Below are positions 18,774 to 27,532 of a stretch of 64,000 nt of DNA, piece after piece (within the stretch, counting starts at the first letter, position 1; each line of letters opens with the position of its first letter). The translations under genes were made by a program, and so were the position numbers. Below the pieces are notes generated by a model. That model made no database searches. It was not told the DNA's origin and worked only from the letters and a program-made list of their open reading frames with translations. The DNA comes from Streptomyces echinoruber (GTDB lineage: Bacteria > Actinomycetota > Actinomycetes > Streptomycetales > Streptomycetaceae), in NCBI RefSeq assembly GCF_014651135.1, contig NZ_BMWH01000011.1:5719-69718 (forward strand), in the 5' to 3' direction.

Positions 18774-20398
18774 AGACGACCTCCGCTCCCGCGGACACGA
18801 CCGCAGCCGGCGCCTGGGAAGAGCTGGTCACCGCGGCCCTGCTCGGCACGGACCGGCGGACACCCGCCGGCTGCCCGCCCGGTCCGAAGGCCCCGGCGGC
18901 GCTGCTGGACACGGCGGCCGTGCAGACCGTACGGCGACGGGCCGGCCTGCGCCCGGCCGCGGCCGCGCCGCGCCCCGAGCCGGCTCCCCCCGACCCGCGC
19001 CCGCCGCTGCCCGCCGCGGCCGCCCGCAGGCTCGCGACGCTCCTGTCCGACCGGCCGGGCACCACCGGTGGGCGCCGGGGCACCGCGCCGGACCTGATGG
19101 AGCTGCTGCCCCAGTGGCTGCAGGCCGCCAACGCGCGCGGTTACGCGGCGCCCCCGCACCTGCTGCCCGCCCTGTTGGACGCCGCCCGGGGCCGCACCGA
19201 CCTGCGGCCCGCCGCGCTGGAGTTCGCCGGCCCCCGGGCGCTGTGGCTGGCCCGCCTCAACCCGGACTGGCGGTTCGCCCTGCGCGCGGTCCCCGGCGGC
19301 GGCGCGTCGCTGCCCGACCCGGACGACGCGGACCGGATACGGCGGCTGTGGCAGGAGGGCCTGTTCGCCGAGCGGGTGGCGCTGCTGGCCGCCCTGCGCG
19401 CCCGCCGTCCGGCGGCCGCGCGCGAGCTGCTGGGAACGACGTGGGCGACGGAGCGCGCCGAGGACCGGCTGATGTTCCTCGACACGCTGCGCACCGGCCT
19501 CGGCCCGGACGACGAGCCGTTCCTGGAGCAGGCGCTGGCCGACCGCAGCCGCACCGTGCGGGCCACCGCGGCCGAGCTGCTGTCGGCGCTGCCCGGCTCC
19601 GCGCTCGCCGCGCGCATGGCGGCGCGGGCCGCCGCCTGCGTCGCGCTGGACCGTACGCGCGAGACGCCCACGCTCGTCGTCGAGGCGCCGCACGAGTGCG
19701 ACGCGGGCATGGAGCGCGACGGCGTCGTCCCGAAGGCCCCGGCCGGCCGGGGGGAGCGGTCGTGGTGGTTCGGTCAGCTGGTGGAGGCGGCGCCGCTCGC
19801 CACCTGGTCCGCGCGGCTGGGCGGGCTGGCACCGCGGGAGATCGTCGCGCTGCCGGTGGCGGACGACTGGCAGGGCGAACTGCACGCCGCCTGGTGCCGT
19901 GCGGCGGTACGGCAGCGGGACGCGGTCTGGGCGCGGGCGCTCCTCGGGGAGCCCGCGGCACCGGAGGCCGGCGGTCCGGGCGCGGTGTCCCTGGCCGAGC
20001 GCGCCCGGCTGCTCGGCACGCTGGACGCCGCCGAGCGGGCCGACTGGGTGGCCGGGTTCATCGCGGCGCACGGACTGTCCGAGGCGTTCCAGCTGCTCGG
20101 CGTGTGCGCCGTGCCGTGGACCGCCTCGCTCGGGCGGGCGGTGGTGGACGCGCTCAACATCGCGCGGGACGCGGGGAGCTACCCATGGAGTTTCAGTGGA
20201 GTGATGGGGCTGGCCGAGCGCTGTCTGGACCCTGCTCAGGCCCGGCGGCTGGACGCGCTGCTCGCGGTGCCCGACGAGTCGGAGGACGCGGCTCCGGGCG
20301 CCGGTGGGTACTGGGCGGAGGCGTTCCAGCGGCTGGTCACGACGTTGCGGCTGCGAGCGGCGATGCTGGAGGAACTGGGTCCGCCGCCGGCGGGCTGA
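18770..20398 (+). CDS. DUF5691 family protein
   Basis: A 542-residue, helix-rich cytoplasmic protein. The start AGAWEELVTAALLGTDRR and the motif PRALWLARLNPDWRFAL fit DUF5691, a family seen beside SWIM-domain, MoxR, DUF5682 and VWA genes. The centre has HEAT-like helix pairs (RAEDRLMFLDTLRTGLGPDDE, ADRSRTVRATAAELLSALPG). It has no catalytic motif that I recognise. AAGGGGACC lies right before the ATG. It is probably a structural part of the cluster's complex. The 3' end is followed by a 36-bp tandem repeat. Confidence 0.88.
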   Translation: MKTTSAPADTTAAGAWEELVTAALLGTDRRTPAGCPPGPKAPAALLDTAAVQTVRRRAGLRPAAAAPRPEPAPPDPRPPLPAAAARRLATLLSDRPGTTGGRRGTAPDLMELLPQWLQAANARGYAAPPHLLPALLDAARGRTDLRPAALEFAGPRALWLARLNPDWRFALRAVPGGGASLPDPDDADRIRRLWQEGLFAERVALLAALRARRPAAARELLGTTWATERAEDRLMFLDTLRTGLGPDDEPFLEQALADRSRTVRATAAELLSALPGSALAARMAARAAACVALDRTRETPTLVVEAPHECDAGMERDGVVPKAPAGRGERSWWFGQLVEAAPLATWSARLGGLAPREIVALPVADDWQGELHAAWCRAAVRQRDAVWARALLGEPAAPEAGGPGAVSLAERARLLGTLDAAERADWVAGFIAAHGLSEAFQLLGVCAVPWTASLGRAVVDALNIARDAGSYPWSFSGVMGLAERCLDPAQARRLDALLAVPDESEDAAPGAGGYWAEAFQRLVTTLRLRAAMLEELGPPPAG

Positions 20399-20561
20399 GC
20401 CCGGCCCCGGGCCGGCATCCGGCTCGCCCGGAGCCGTGCTCCGGCGCGTCGCGCCGTCTCGCACGCCCCGGCGGTCACGCGCCGGGCGGGTCGCGTCCGG
20501 AGCCGGACGGACCGCGCCGGCCCGCCCGGCTCCGGGAAGGCGCCCCTGCCCCGGCTCACCC

Positions 20562-20735
20562 GGCACGAACGGCGGCCGCGTCACTGACGACACCGCCGGC
20601 ACGGGCATCGGCCACGTCGCCGAGGACACCGCCGGCACGAACGGCGGCCGCGTCATCGAGGACACCGCCGGCACGAACGGCGGCCGCGTCGCCGAGGACA
20701 CCGCCGGCACGGGCGGCGGCTTCGCCGACGGCGCT
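20562..20735. repeat. 36-bp tandem repeat, about 4.8 copies
   Basis: Copies at 20562-20597, 20598-20633, 20634-20669 and 20670-20705, plus a partial one to about 20735, share the core GGCACG...GACACCGCC. The unit is a multiple of three and open in several frames, yet the frames reach no recognisable gene. It lies between converging genes and overlaps the stop of the B12-binding subunit gene. There are no spacers, so it is not CRISPR. Confidence 0.85.
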
Positions 20736-21150
20736 AGGCCTGCGCAGGCTGCCGCACGTTCTCCCGCACCCAGTCCACGATCGACTGCGTCGGCGTCCCG
20801 GGCGTGAAGATCTCCGCGACGCCCTTCTCCTTCAGGCCCGGAATGTCCGCCTCGGGGATGATGCCGCCGCCGAAGACGACGATGTCCTCGGCGTCGCGCT
20901 CCTTGAGCAGGTCGATGACCGCGGCGAACAGCGTGTTGTGGGCGCCGGAGAGGATGGACAGGCCGATCGCGTCGGCGTCCTCCTGGATCGCGGTGTCGAC
21001 GATCTGCTCCGGCGTCTGGTGCAGCCCCGTGTAGATGACCTCCATACCGGCGTCGCGCAGCGCCCGCGCGATCACCTTGGCCCCGCGATCGTGGCCGTCG
21101 AGTCCCGGCTTGGCGACCACCACGCGGATCGGACCGGCTGCCACACCCAT
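20734..21150 (-). CDS. icmB: B12-binding small subunit of acyl-CoA mutase
   Basis: A 138-residue cobalamin-binding domain with the DxHxxG motif (D18, H20, G23 in LDGHDRG) and the usual LSILSGAH and FGGGIIPEAD loops. A stand-alone B12 domain of this size is the small subunit of isobutyryl-CoA mutase or a related mutase; its large subunit is not in the window. The symbol is given by similarity to the Streptomyces IcmB I remember; another mutase small subunit is possible. The ATG at 21150 has GGAGG five bases upstream. An earlier ATG at 21162 is less likely. Confidence 0.85.
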   Translation of the reverse strand: MGVAAGPIRVVVAKPGLDGHDRGAKVIARALRDAGMEVIYTGLHQTPEQIVDTAIQEDADAIGLSILSGAHNTLFAAVIDLLKERDAEDIVVFGGGIIPEADIPGLKEKGVAEIFTPGTPTQSIVDWVRENVRQPAQA

Positions 21151-21752
21151 CACTGCCTCCATGAAGCGACTACATCCATCCGTACCGACAAGTACCGCAC
21201 ATTCCGTCGCCCACCGCACCGGGCGCGCGCCTGCGGCACGGACGCCCCGCGCCGCACCGCCCGGGGAAGTGAACGAACGTTATCGCCAGCATCCCGCAAC
21301 CGGCGGTTTCACGGTGCGGACAGAGGGGGAAATCACACGGTGGGACACGTTCGCCGCGCATCGTTCCGCGTCCCTGCGACCCGACCGTCGTCCACCCCGG
21401 CGGCGCCGCAGCCGCAGGGGGAACGAGCACACCGGGAGCCGCAACGAGGTCGTCGCACCACCGCGCCACCCGCGCGACGCGATGAGGCGACACTTCGGCG
21501 GGGGTACGAAGAGCACACAGGTCAGGTACGGCACGACAGCGAGGAGCCTCGTCGCCACAGCCACACCGGCAGGGAGCCCCGCCGCGTCACCGGCGCCACA
21601 GCAGTCGCGGCTGCCACTCGAGCCGCAGGCGCCGCTCGCCGCACCCGGTCCACGCCGCTTCCTCTGCCGCCGTCGACCGTCCGCGTCGCGGTCTCCCACA
21701 AGGGCACACGGGGGCCGAGGCCGTCCTCCCGTGCGCCGCGAGGAGGTCGGCC
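21151..21752. promoter_or_regulatory. 600-bp divergent region without a clear gene
   Basis: This stretch separates the leftward mutase subunit from the rightward lipase. Reading frames run through it in several directions but have poor composition for real proteins (runs of Arg/Ser/Pro). I see no riboswitch-like B12 box. The lipase start is preceded by GAGGAGG at 21738-21746. Confidence 0.4.
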
Positions 21753-22616
21753 ATGAAGGTCATCGGGGCCCCGTTGCCCCTTCTCCCGTTCTGCCAGCGC
21801 CTGCTGCCGAGCAGGCTGGCGGGTCTCTCCCTGGCCCTGCTGAAGGCGACCGCCCTGGAACTCGCCATCCTCGCCGGCCACCTCCTGCTCTATCCCTACG
21901 GCATCACCCCGGAGCGCCGGGCCCCCGCCGACCCCCCGCCGCCCGGGGGCGGCGCCGCCCAACTGCCCACCGAGGCCAAACCCCCGGTGGTCCTGCTGCA
22001 CGGCTTCATCGACAACCGCTCGGTCTTCGTGCTGCTGCGCCGCAATCTCGCCCAGCACGGCCGCCGGCGCATGGAGTCCCTCAACTACTCGCCGCTGACC
22101 TGCGACATCCGCACCGCGGCCGAGCTGCTCGGCCGGCACATCGAGGAGATCTGCGAACGCACCGGCAGCGAGCGGGTCGACGTCGTCGGGCACAGCCTCG
22201 GCGGGCTGATCGCGCGCTACTACGTGCAGCGGCTCGGCGGCGACGCCCGCGTGCGCACCCTGGTGACGCTGGGCACGCCGCACTCCGGCACGCGCGTCGC
22301 GCCGCTGGCCGACGCGCACCCCATCGTGCGCCAGATGCGCCCCGGCTCACCCGTGATCGAGGAGCTGGCCGCGCCCGCACCCGGCTGCCGCACCCATTTC
22401 GTCAGTTTCTGGAGCGATCTGGACCATTTGATGGTCCCGTTGGAGACGGCCCGCGTCGACCACCCCGACCTGAGCGCGGAGAACATCCAGGTGACCGGAA
22501 TCGGCCACCTCGCCCTGCCCGTGCACCCGGCGGTCGCCGCCGGGATACGGCAGGCCCTCGACACGGCACTCCCCGGCGAACCGACGGCCCCGGCGGGCGG
22601 GCTGACCGTGGCGTGA
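21753..22616 (+). CDS. Alpha/beta-hydrolase lipase
   Basis: A 287-residue alpha/beta hydrolase. A hydrophobic N-terminal segment (LAGLSLALLKATALELAILA) may anchor or export it. HGF in VVLLHGFID forms the oxyanion part, GHSLGG (around residue 149) is the nucleophile elbow, and the C-terminal GIGHLALPVH supplies the catalytic His; Asp is likely in SDLDHLMVP. It resembles triacylglycerol lipases/esterases of Streptomyces. The ATG has a strong GAGGAGG upstream. The M23 gene that follows starts about 250 bp later with its own promoter. Confidence 0.9.
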   Translation: MKVIGAPLPLLPFCQRLLPSRLAGLSLALLKATALELAILAGHLLLYPYGITPERRAPADPPPPGGGAAQLPTEAKPPVVLLHGFIDNRSVFVLLRRNLAQHGRRRMESLNYSPLTCDIRTAAELLGRHIEEICERTGSERVDVVGHSLGGLIARYYVQRLGGDARVRTLVTLGTPHSGTRVAPLADAHPIVRQMRPGSPVIEELAAPAPGCRTHFVSFWSDLDHLMVPLETARVDHPDLSAENIQVTGIGHLALPVHPAVAAGIRQALDTALPGEPTAPAGGLTVA

Positions 22617-22785
22617 CGGCGAGTTGAGCCGGACCCGCTCAACGTCCGCCCCGCGCGCCCGATTTGCGGCGCCGCACCGCCGACCGGGTTCGAACGCCCG
22701 TCGAAAACAACGCCAAAGCGGCGCCCGTCGTCCCCCGAAACACGGCCGAATGCCCCTTTCCGGCGGGCGCGAAACCTGGAGAAGA

Positions 22786-22815
22786 TTGTCGCGCCCGCGT
22801 ACCGCCGGGTACAGT
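22786..22815 (+). promoter_or_regulatory. Putative housekeeping promoter of M23 gene
   Basis: TTGTCG (22786-22791) and TACAGT (22810-22815) are separated by 18 bp, in line with a HrdB-type promoter. The predicted start of transcription lies about 40 nt before the GTG at 22864. Confidence 0.45.
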
Positions 22816-22863
22816 CGCCGCACTGCTCTGGCAGCCCCTGTTGTCGAGGCGAAAGAGAAGTTG

Positions 22864-24438
22864 GTGGACGATCGTCACCCGTCGGGGACCGCGACAACCC
22901 CGGCTCCGGCTTCCCAGGACGCCTCGGCGCACTACGCGCCGTACGGCGGCCAGGGCGCCGCGTACGGTGACTTCACCACGTACGGCGGCTACGACGCCAC
23001 CGCTTTTCCCGCGCAGTCCACCGCCGCCGGCCACACCGGCACCGGCTACACCGCCGACCCTCTCTCCGCCGATCCCCTCTCCGGCGACCCGACGGGCACC
23101 GGCGCCGCCTCGTACGGCACCGGGCAGTGGTGCACCGACACCACCCACCACCCCCTCGCCCACGACGCGTACGCCGCCCACCACCACGCCGCCTACGACA
23201 CCACGTCCTGGACGGCCACCGGCACCGGGCAATGGGACACGCAGGCCTGGCTCCAGCCCGAGCAGACCGGCGCCGACCACACCCAGCAGTGGGACTGGGG
23301 CACGGTCGCCTTCGACACCGGCGCGTACGACGCCACGCAGTGGAACACCGCCGGCGCGGGCGAGCATCCCGCCGGGCACCCGGCCGAACCGTTCGGCCAG
23401 CAGGCGACCGCGACCTTCGCCCAGGTGCCCGACCCGCACGCCACCGCCGCCTTCGAACCGGTCCCCGACGCCACCGCCGCCTTCGAGCAGGTCTCCTACG
23501 ACGCGCAGGCAGCCACCGGCGAGGACGGGTACCAGGGCGAGGACGGGTACGGATACGGGGACGAGAACGGAGACGGGGACGAGGACGGCGGCGAGTCGGC
23601 CGCGACGGGTGAACTGCCCGCCGTCGCCCCGCTGCTGGACGACCAGGAGGAGGTCACCGTCCCGCCCGCCCCGGGTGCGCGGGCGGCCTCCCGCGCCGCG
23701 GGCCGCTCCCGGCGCCGTACGCCGCCCAAGCGGTCGGCGCTGCTGACGGTGGCCGTGCCCTCGGTCTGCGTGATGGGTGTCGCGGGGATCGCCGCCGCCT
23801 CGGTCGGCACGCTCTCCGACGACGGCAAGGAGACCTCGGCGGCCGCGTCGGACGCGCAGACCGTGCAGCCATCCACCGCCAACAACAAGCTGGACACCCA
23901 GCTCGCCAGTCTCTCCGCGGGCGCCGACGACTTCGCCGACCGGGCCAGCCGCACCCAGGAGCGCATCGACCTCAAGGCGCAGCAGGAGGCCGAGAAGAGG
24001 AAGGCGGCGGAGGAGGCGGCCCGCAGGGAGCGGCTGCGCCCCAAGTTCGCCCTCCCGGTCGCCCAGCACGGCCTGAGTGCCTACTTCGGCCAGGCCGGCA
24101 TCAACTGGATGTCCGTGCACACCGGCATCGACTTCCCCGTCTCCTACGGCACGACGGTGATGGCCGCGACCGACGGCACGGTGCGCACCCAGTGGAACAG
24201 CGCCTACGGCAACATGATGATCGTGACGGCGAAGGACGGCACGGAGACGTGGTACTGCCACCTCTCCACCTACATCGTGCCCTCCGGTACGACCGTGAAG
24301 GCCGGCCAGCCGATCGCGCACTCCGGCAACTCCGGCAACTCCACCGGGCCGCACCTGCACTTCGAGGTGCGGCCGGGCGGCGGCGCGCCCATCGACCCGC
24401 TGCCGTGGCTGCGCAGCCACGACCTGGACCCGTCCTGA
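22864..24438 (+). CDS. Membrane-anchored M23 metallopeptidase
   Basis: A 524-residue protein with a C-terminal peptidase M23 (LytM) domain that cuts peptidoglycan cross-bridges. Metal ligands: His419 and Asp423 (HTGIDF), His497 and His499 (HLHFEV). A single membrane segment (SALLTVAVPSVCVMGVAG) near residue 292 separates it from an N-terminal 280 residues that are rich in Tyr, Gly, Ala, Thr and Trp, with TAAFEPVPDATAAFEQV repeats and an acidic Gly/Asp/Glu block. A coiled-coil segment (RIDLKAQQEAEKRKAAEEA) precedes the peptidase. By the positive-inside rule the N-terminal part stays in the cytoplasm. The GTG is chosen after AGAGAAG; the TTG just before it is possible. Confidence 0.92.
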   Translation: MDDRHPSGTATTPAPASQDASAHYAPYGGQGAAYGDFTTYGGYDATAFPAQSTAAGHTGTGYTADPLSADPLSGDPTGTGAASYGTGQWCTDTTHHPLAHDAYAAHHHAAYDTTSWTATGTGQWDTQAWLQPEQTGADHTQQWDWGTVAFDTGAYDATQWNTAGAGEHPAGHPAEPFGQQATATFAQVPDPHATAAFEPVPDATAAFEQVSYDAQAATGEDGYQGEDGYGYGDENGDGDEDGGESAATGELPAVAPLLDDQEEVTVPPAPGARAASRAAGRSRRRTPPKRSALLTVAVPSVCVMGVAGIAAASVGTLSDDGKETSAAASDAQTVQPSTANNKLDTQLASLSAGADDFADRASRTQERIDLKAQQEAEKRKAAEEAARRERLRPKFALPVAQHGLSAYFGQAGINWMSVHTGIDFPVSYGTTVMAATDGTVRTQWNSAYGNMMIVTAKDGTETWYCHLSTYIVPSGTTVKAGQPIAHSGNSGNSTGPHLHFEVRPGGGAPIDPLPWLRSHDLDPS

Positions 24439-24476
24439 GCCGACGCGACGCCCGGGCCCGGACAACCCCAGGGGCC

Positions 24477-24554
24477 GGGACGGTCCGAGCCGCCGGGAAC
24501 GCCGCCGAAGCCCCGGGCCCACGGCCCCGAACCGGGGCTTGATCCGACCGTCCC
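24477..24554. terminator. Nested bidirectional terminator
   Basis: Between the converging M23 and pcrA genes, an inner hairpin has arms AAGCCCCGG (24508-24516) and CCGGGGCTT (24532-24540). An outer perfect 9-bp pair, GGGACGGTC (24477-24485) and GACCGTCCC (24546-24554), encloses it. The structure can end transcripts from both sides. Confidence 0.75.
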
Positions 24555-24570
24555 GAGCCGGGGCCGCCGT

Positions 24571-27066
24571 TCAGAGCTTCTCGACCGGCGCGTACCGCAG
24601 CAGCAGCCGCTTCGGCTTCTCGTCGCCGAAGTCGATCGTCGCCTCGGCGTTCGCGCCCGTGCCCTTCACCGCGACGACCGTGCCCAGCCCGAACTGGTCG
24701 TGCGTGACCCGGTCGCCGACGGCCAGGGACACCACCGGCTTCTCCGTCGCCCTGCGGGTGGCGAACCCGGACGCCCCGGAGGCCGAGGAGCGCGACCGCG
24801 ACGACGACAGCGAGGCCGCCACCCCCGACATCGGGCCGGAGGCCGCGGGGGCCGAGGCGCCGGTGCGTTTCCAGTCGACGTGGACTGGCGGGATCTCCTC
24901 CAGGAAGCGGGAGGGCGGGTTGTACGACGGCTGTCCCCACGCGCTGCGCATCACCGACCGCGTCAGGTACAGCCGTTCCCGGGCGCGCGTGATGCCGACG
25001 TAGGCCAGGCGGCGCTCCTCCTCCAGCTCCTTGGTCTGGCCGAGGGCGCGCAGGTGCGGGAAGACGCCGTCCTCCATGCCGGTGAGGAACACCACCGGGA
25101 ACTCCAGGCCCTTGGCGGTGTGCAGGGTCATCAGTGTGATGACGCCGTCGCCCTCCTCGTCGGGGATCTCGTCGGAGTCGGCGACCAGGGCGACCTGTTC
25201 GAGGAACTCGGCCAGCGTGCCTCCCGGGGCGGTGGCCCCTGATGTCGCCGCCTCCTCACCGCGGGCCTGCTCGAACTCCAGGGCGACGGCGGCGAGTTCC
25301 TGCAGGTTCTCGATGCGGGTCTCGTCCTGCGGGTCGGTGGAGTTCTGCAACTCGGCGAGATAGCCGGTGCGTTCGAGGACGGCCTCCAGGACCGTGGCCG
25401 GCCCGGCGCCGGACTCGACGATCGTGCGCAGCTCCTCCATCAGCGCGTTGAAGCGCTTGACGGCGTTGGCGGAGCGCGCGGCCATGCCGTACGCCTCGTC
25501 GACGCGCTTGAGCGCCTGGGCGAAGCTGATCCTCTCCCGCTGGGCGAGGGCGTCGATCATCGCCTCGGCGCGTTCGCCGATGCCGCGCTTGGGCACGTTG
25601 AGGATGCGGCGCAGCGGCACCGAGTCCTCCGGGTTGGCCAGCACCCGCAGGTAGGCCAGGATGTCCCGGACCTCCTTGCGCTCGTAGAAGCGGACGCCGC
25701 CGACGACCTTGTAGGGCAGGCCGACGCGGATGAAGACCTCTTCGAAGACGCGGGACTGGGCGTTGGTGCGGTAGAAGACGGCGACGTCGCCGGCCTTGGC
25801 CAGGCCCGCGTCGGTGAGGCGGTCTATCTCGTCGGCGACGAACTGCGCCTCGTCGTGCTCGGTGTCGGCGACGTAGCCGACGATCCGCTCGCCCGGGCCG
25901 GCGTTGGTCCACAGGTTCTTCGGGCGGCGGGACTCGTTGCGCTCGATGACCGCGTTGGCGGCGCTCAGGATCGTCTGCGTGGAGCGGTAGTTCTGCTCCA
26001 GCAGGATCGTCGTGGCGTCCGGGTAGTCCTCCTCGAACTGGAGGATGTTGCGGATGGTCGCGCCGCGGAAGGCGTAGATCGACTGGTCGGCGTCGCCCAC
26101 CACGCACAGTTCGGCGGACGGCGGGCCGTCCCCGCCGGATGGGGTGTCCGCGCCGGGCGCGCCGGTGCCGACGAGTTCGCGGACGAGGGCGTACTGGGCG
26201 TGGTTGGTGTCCTGGTACTCGTCGACCAGGACGTGCCGGAAGCGGCGGCGGTAGTGCTCGGCGACGTCGGGGAACGCGCGCAGCAGGTTCACCGTCGTCA
26301 TGATCAGGTCGTCGAAGTCGAGGGCGTTGGCCTCGCGCAGCCGCGACTGGTAGAGGGCGTAGGCCTGGGCGAGGGTCTTCTCGAAACCGTCGGCGGCCTG
26401 CGCGGCGAAGTCCTCCTCGTCGATCAGCTCGTTCTTGAGGTTGCTGACCTTGGCGCTGAAGGACTTGGGCGGAAAGCGCTTGGGGTCGAGGTCCAGGTCG
26501 CGGCAGACCAGGGCCATCAGGCGCCTGGAGTCGGCGGCGTCGTAGATCGAGAAGGACGAGGTCAGGCCGAGCCTCCTGGCCTCGCGGCGCAGGATGCGCA
26601 CGCATGCGCTGTGGAACGTCATCACCCACATCGCGTTCACGCGCGGGCCGACGAGCTGCTCGACGCGCTCCTTCATCTCGGCGGCGGCCTTGTTGGTGAA
26701 GGTGATCGCGAGGATCTGACCGGGGTGCACGCCGCGCTCGGCGAGCAGGTAGGCGATGCGGTGGGTCAGCACGCGCGTCTTGCCGGAACCGGCGCCGGCG
26801 ACGATGAGCAGCGGGGAGCCGGAGTGCACGACGGCGGCGCGCTGGTTGTCGTTCAGCCCCTGAAGCAGCGCGGCGGTGTCCACGACGGGGCGCGGGGCGC
26901 CGTCGCGGTAGTACGCCTCCCGGTCCGGCGGCACGTCGAACCGCCCGCCGAACAGGTCGTCCGGAAGCGGCTCCGGCGCCTGTTCGTCCTCGGGCGGCGG
27001 TTCCTCCTCGTGGGCCGGCGGGGCCTGGAGGCTGGCCAGGAAGCTGTCGTCAAAGAGGCTGCTCAT
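24571..27066 (-). CDS. pcrA: UvrD/Rep-family DNA helicase PcrA
   Basis: An 831-residue superfamily 1A helicase of DNA repair and replication restart. Walker A GAGSGKT is at residues 91-97; motif Ia ITFTNKAAAEMKERV, motif II VDEYQDTNHAQ, motif III GDADQSIYAFRGA, and motif V TLHTAKGLEFPVVF are all present, so it is probably active. The first 60 residues are acidic and disordered; the C-terminal 50 residues form the Tudor-like domain (VGDRVTHDQFGLGTVVAVKG) that binds RNA polymerase in this family. The ATG lies about ten bases after a damage-type promoter element. It is a single gene, converging on M23. Confidence 0.97.
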   Translation of the reverse strand: MSSLFDDSFLASLQAPPAHEEEPPPEDEQAPEPLPDDLFGGRFDVPPDREAYYRDGAPRPVVDTAALLQGLNDNQRAAVVHSGSPLLIVAGAGSGKTRVLTHRIAYLLAERGVHPGQILAITFTNKAAAEMKERVEQLVGPRVNAMWVMTFHSACVRILRREARRLGLTSSFSIYDAADSRRLMALVCRDLDLDPKRFPPKSFSAKVSNLKNELIDEEDFAAQAADGFEKTLAQAYALYQSRLREANALDFDDLIMTTVNLLRAFPDVAEHYRRRFRHVLVDEYQDTNHAQYALVRELVGTGAPGADTPSGGDGPPSAELCVVGDADQSIYAFRGATIRNILQFEEDYPDATTILLEQNYRSTQTILSAANAVIERNESRRPKNLWTNAGPGERIVGYVADTEHDEAQFVADEIDRLTDAGLAKAGDVAVFYRTNAQSRVFEEVFIRVGLPYKVVGGVRFYERKEVRDILAYLRVLANPEDSVPLRRILNVPKRGIGERAEAMIDALAQRERISFAQALKRVDEAYGMAARSANAVKRFNALMEELRTIVESGAGPATVLEAVLERTGYLAELQNSTDPQDETRIENLQELAAVALEFEQARGEEAATSGATAPGGTLAEFLEQVALVADSDEIPDEEGDGVITLMTLHTAKGLEFPVVFLTGMEDGVFPHLRALGQTKELEEERRLAYVGITRARERLYLTRSVMRSAWGQPSYNPPSRFLEEIPPVHVDWKRTGASAPAASGPMSGVAASLSSSRSRSSASGASGFATRRATEKPVVSLAVGDRVTHDQFGLGTVVAVKGTGANAEATIDFGDEKPKRLLLRYAPVEKL

Positions 27067-27075
27067 CGCTCTCCG

Positions 27076-27098
27076 AGTCTAGGGCGCCGCACCGACAG
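27076..27098 (-). promoter_or_regulatory. RecA-NDp/PafBC-type promoter of pcrA
   Basis: On the minus strand CTGTCGGTG (27090-27098), eight bases, then TAGACT (27076-27081) fits the published tTGTCRgtg-N8-TAnnnT pattern of PafBC-controlled promoters. The pcrA ATG at 27066 is nine bases after the -10, implying a leaderless or nearly leaderless message. Confidence 0.65.
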
Positions 27099-27532
27099 CC
27101 CGCCGCCGCACCGGAAACTCGGCCCCCTCGCTCCGGGAACTCGGCCTCTTTGCTCTCTTCACTCCGGGAACTCGGCCCCTTTGCCCCAGGGAACGCCCGC
27201 TCGCCCCCGAGAGCGTCCACTCGCCCCCGGAAACGCCCGTACACTCCCAGGAAGCACCCGCCCACCCCGGGAACGCCTGCTCACGGAGGTCACCGCCCCG
27301 GTCACCCACCGCGCTGCGGCGCGGGCACGCACGGCCAACGTATCGGACATACCACCCAGCAACCTTCACACCCGCCACACAAGTTGGCTACCGTGCGTTC
27401 AGGGCCGCCCGACGCGCCGGCGAGGACCACCGGGCCGTGCGGCTCCGCCGCCCGAACCCTCCCCGGAGCGGGAATGACCCGGGAAACCCCCACCGCCGAC
27501 CCGTAAGGCGCACAGGGAAGGAGTCGCCTCTT
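27099..27532. repeat. Intergenic region with CTCCGGGAACTCGGCC repeats
   Basis: About 430 bp upstream of pcrA and of the first NlpC/P60 gene, which diverge. Three copies of CTCCGGGAACTCGGCC-like sequence occur between 27111 and 27180, then looser GGGAACGCC/CTCGCCCCC repeats to about 27290. The right part must hold the hydrolase promoter and leader. I looked for a c-di-AMP riboswitch there and did not find a convincing one. Confidence 0.5.

Noticed and set aside
20562..20735. CRISPR array
   Set aside because: The repeats are head to tail without unique spacers, and there are no cas genes.
21151..21752. Cobalamin riboswitch before the B12-binding subunit gene
   Set aside because: No B12 box or matching stem could be seen in either strand.
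27290..27532. c-di-AMP (ydaO) riboswitch upstream of the first NlpC/P60 gene
   Set aside because: GGAGCGGG and nearby GGGAAACC recall parts of the motif, but the other conserved parts are not in order. A covariance-model search would decide.
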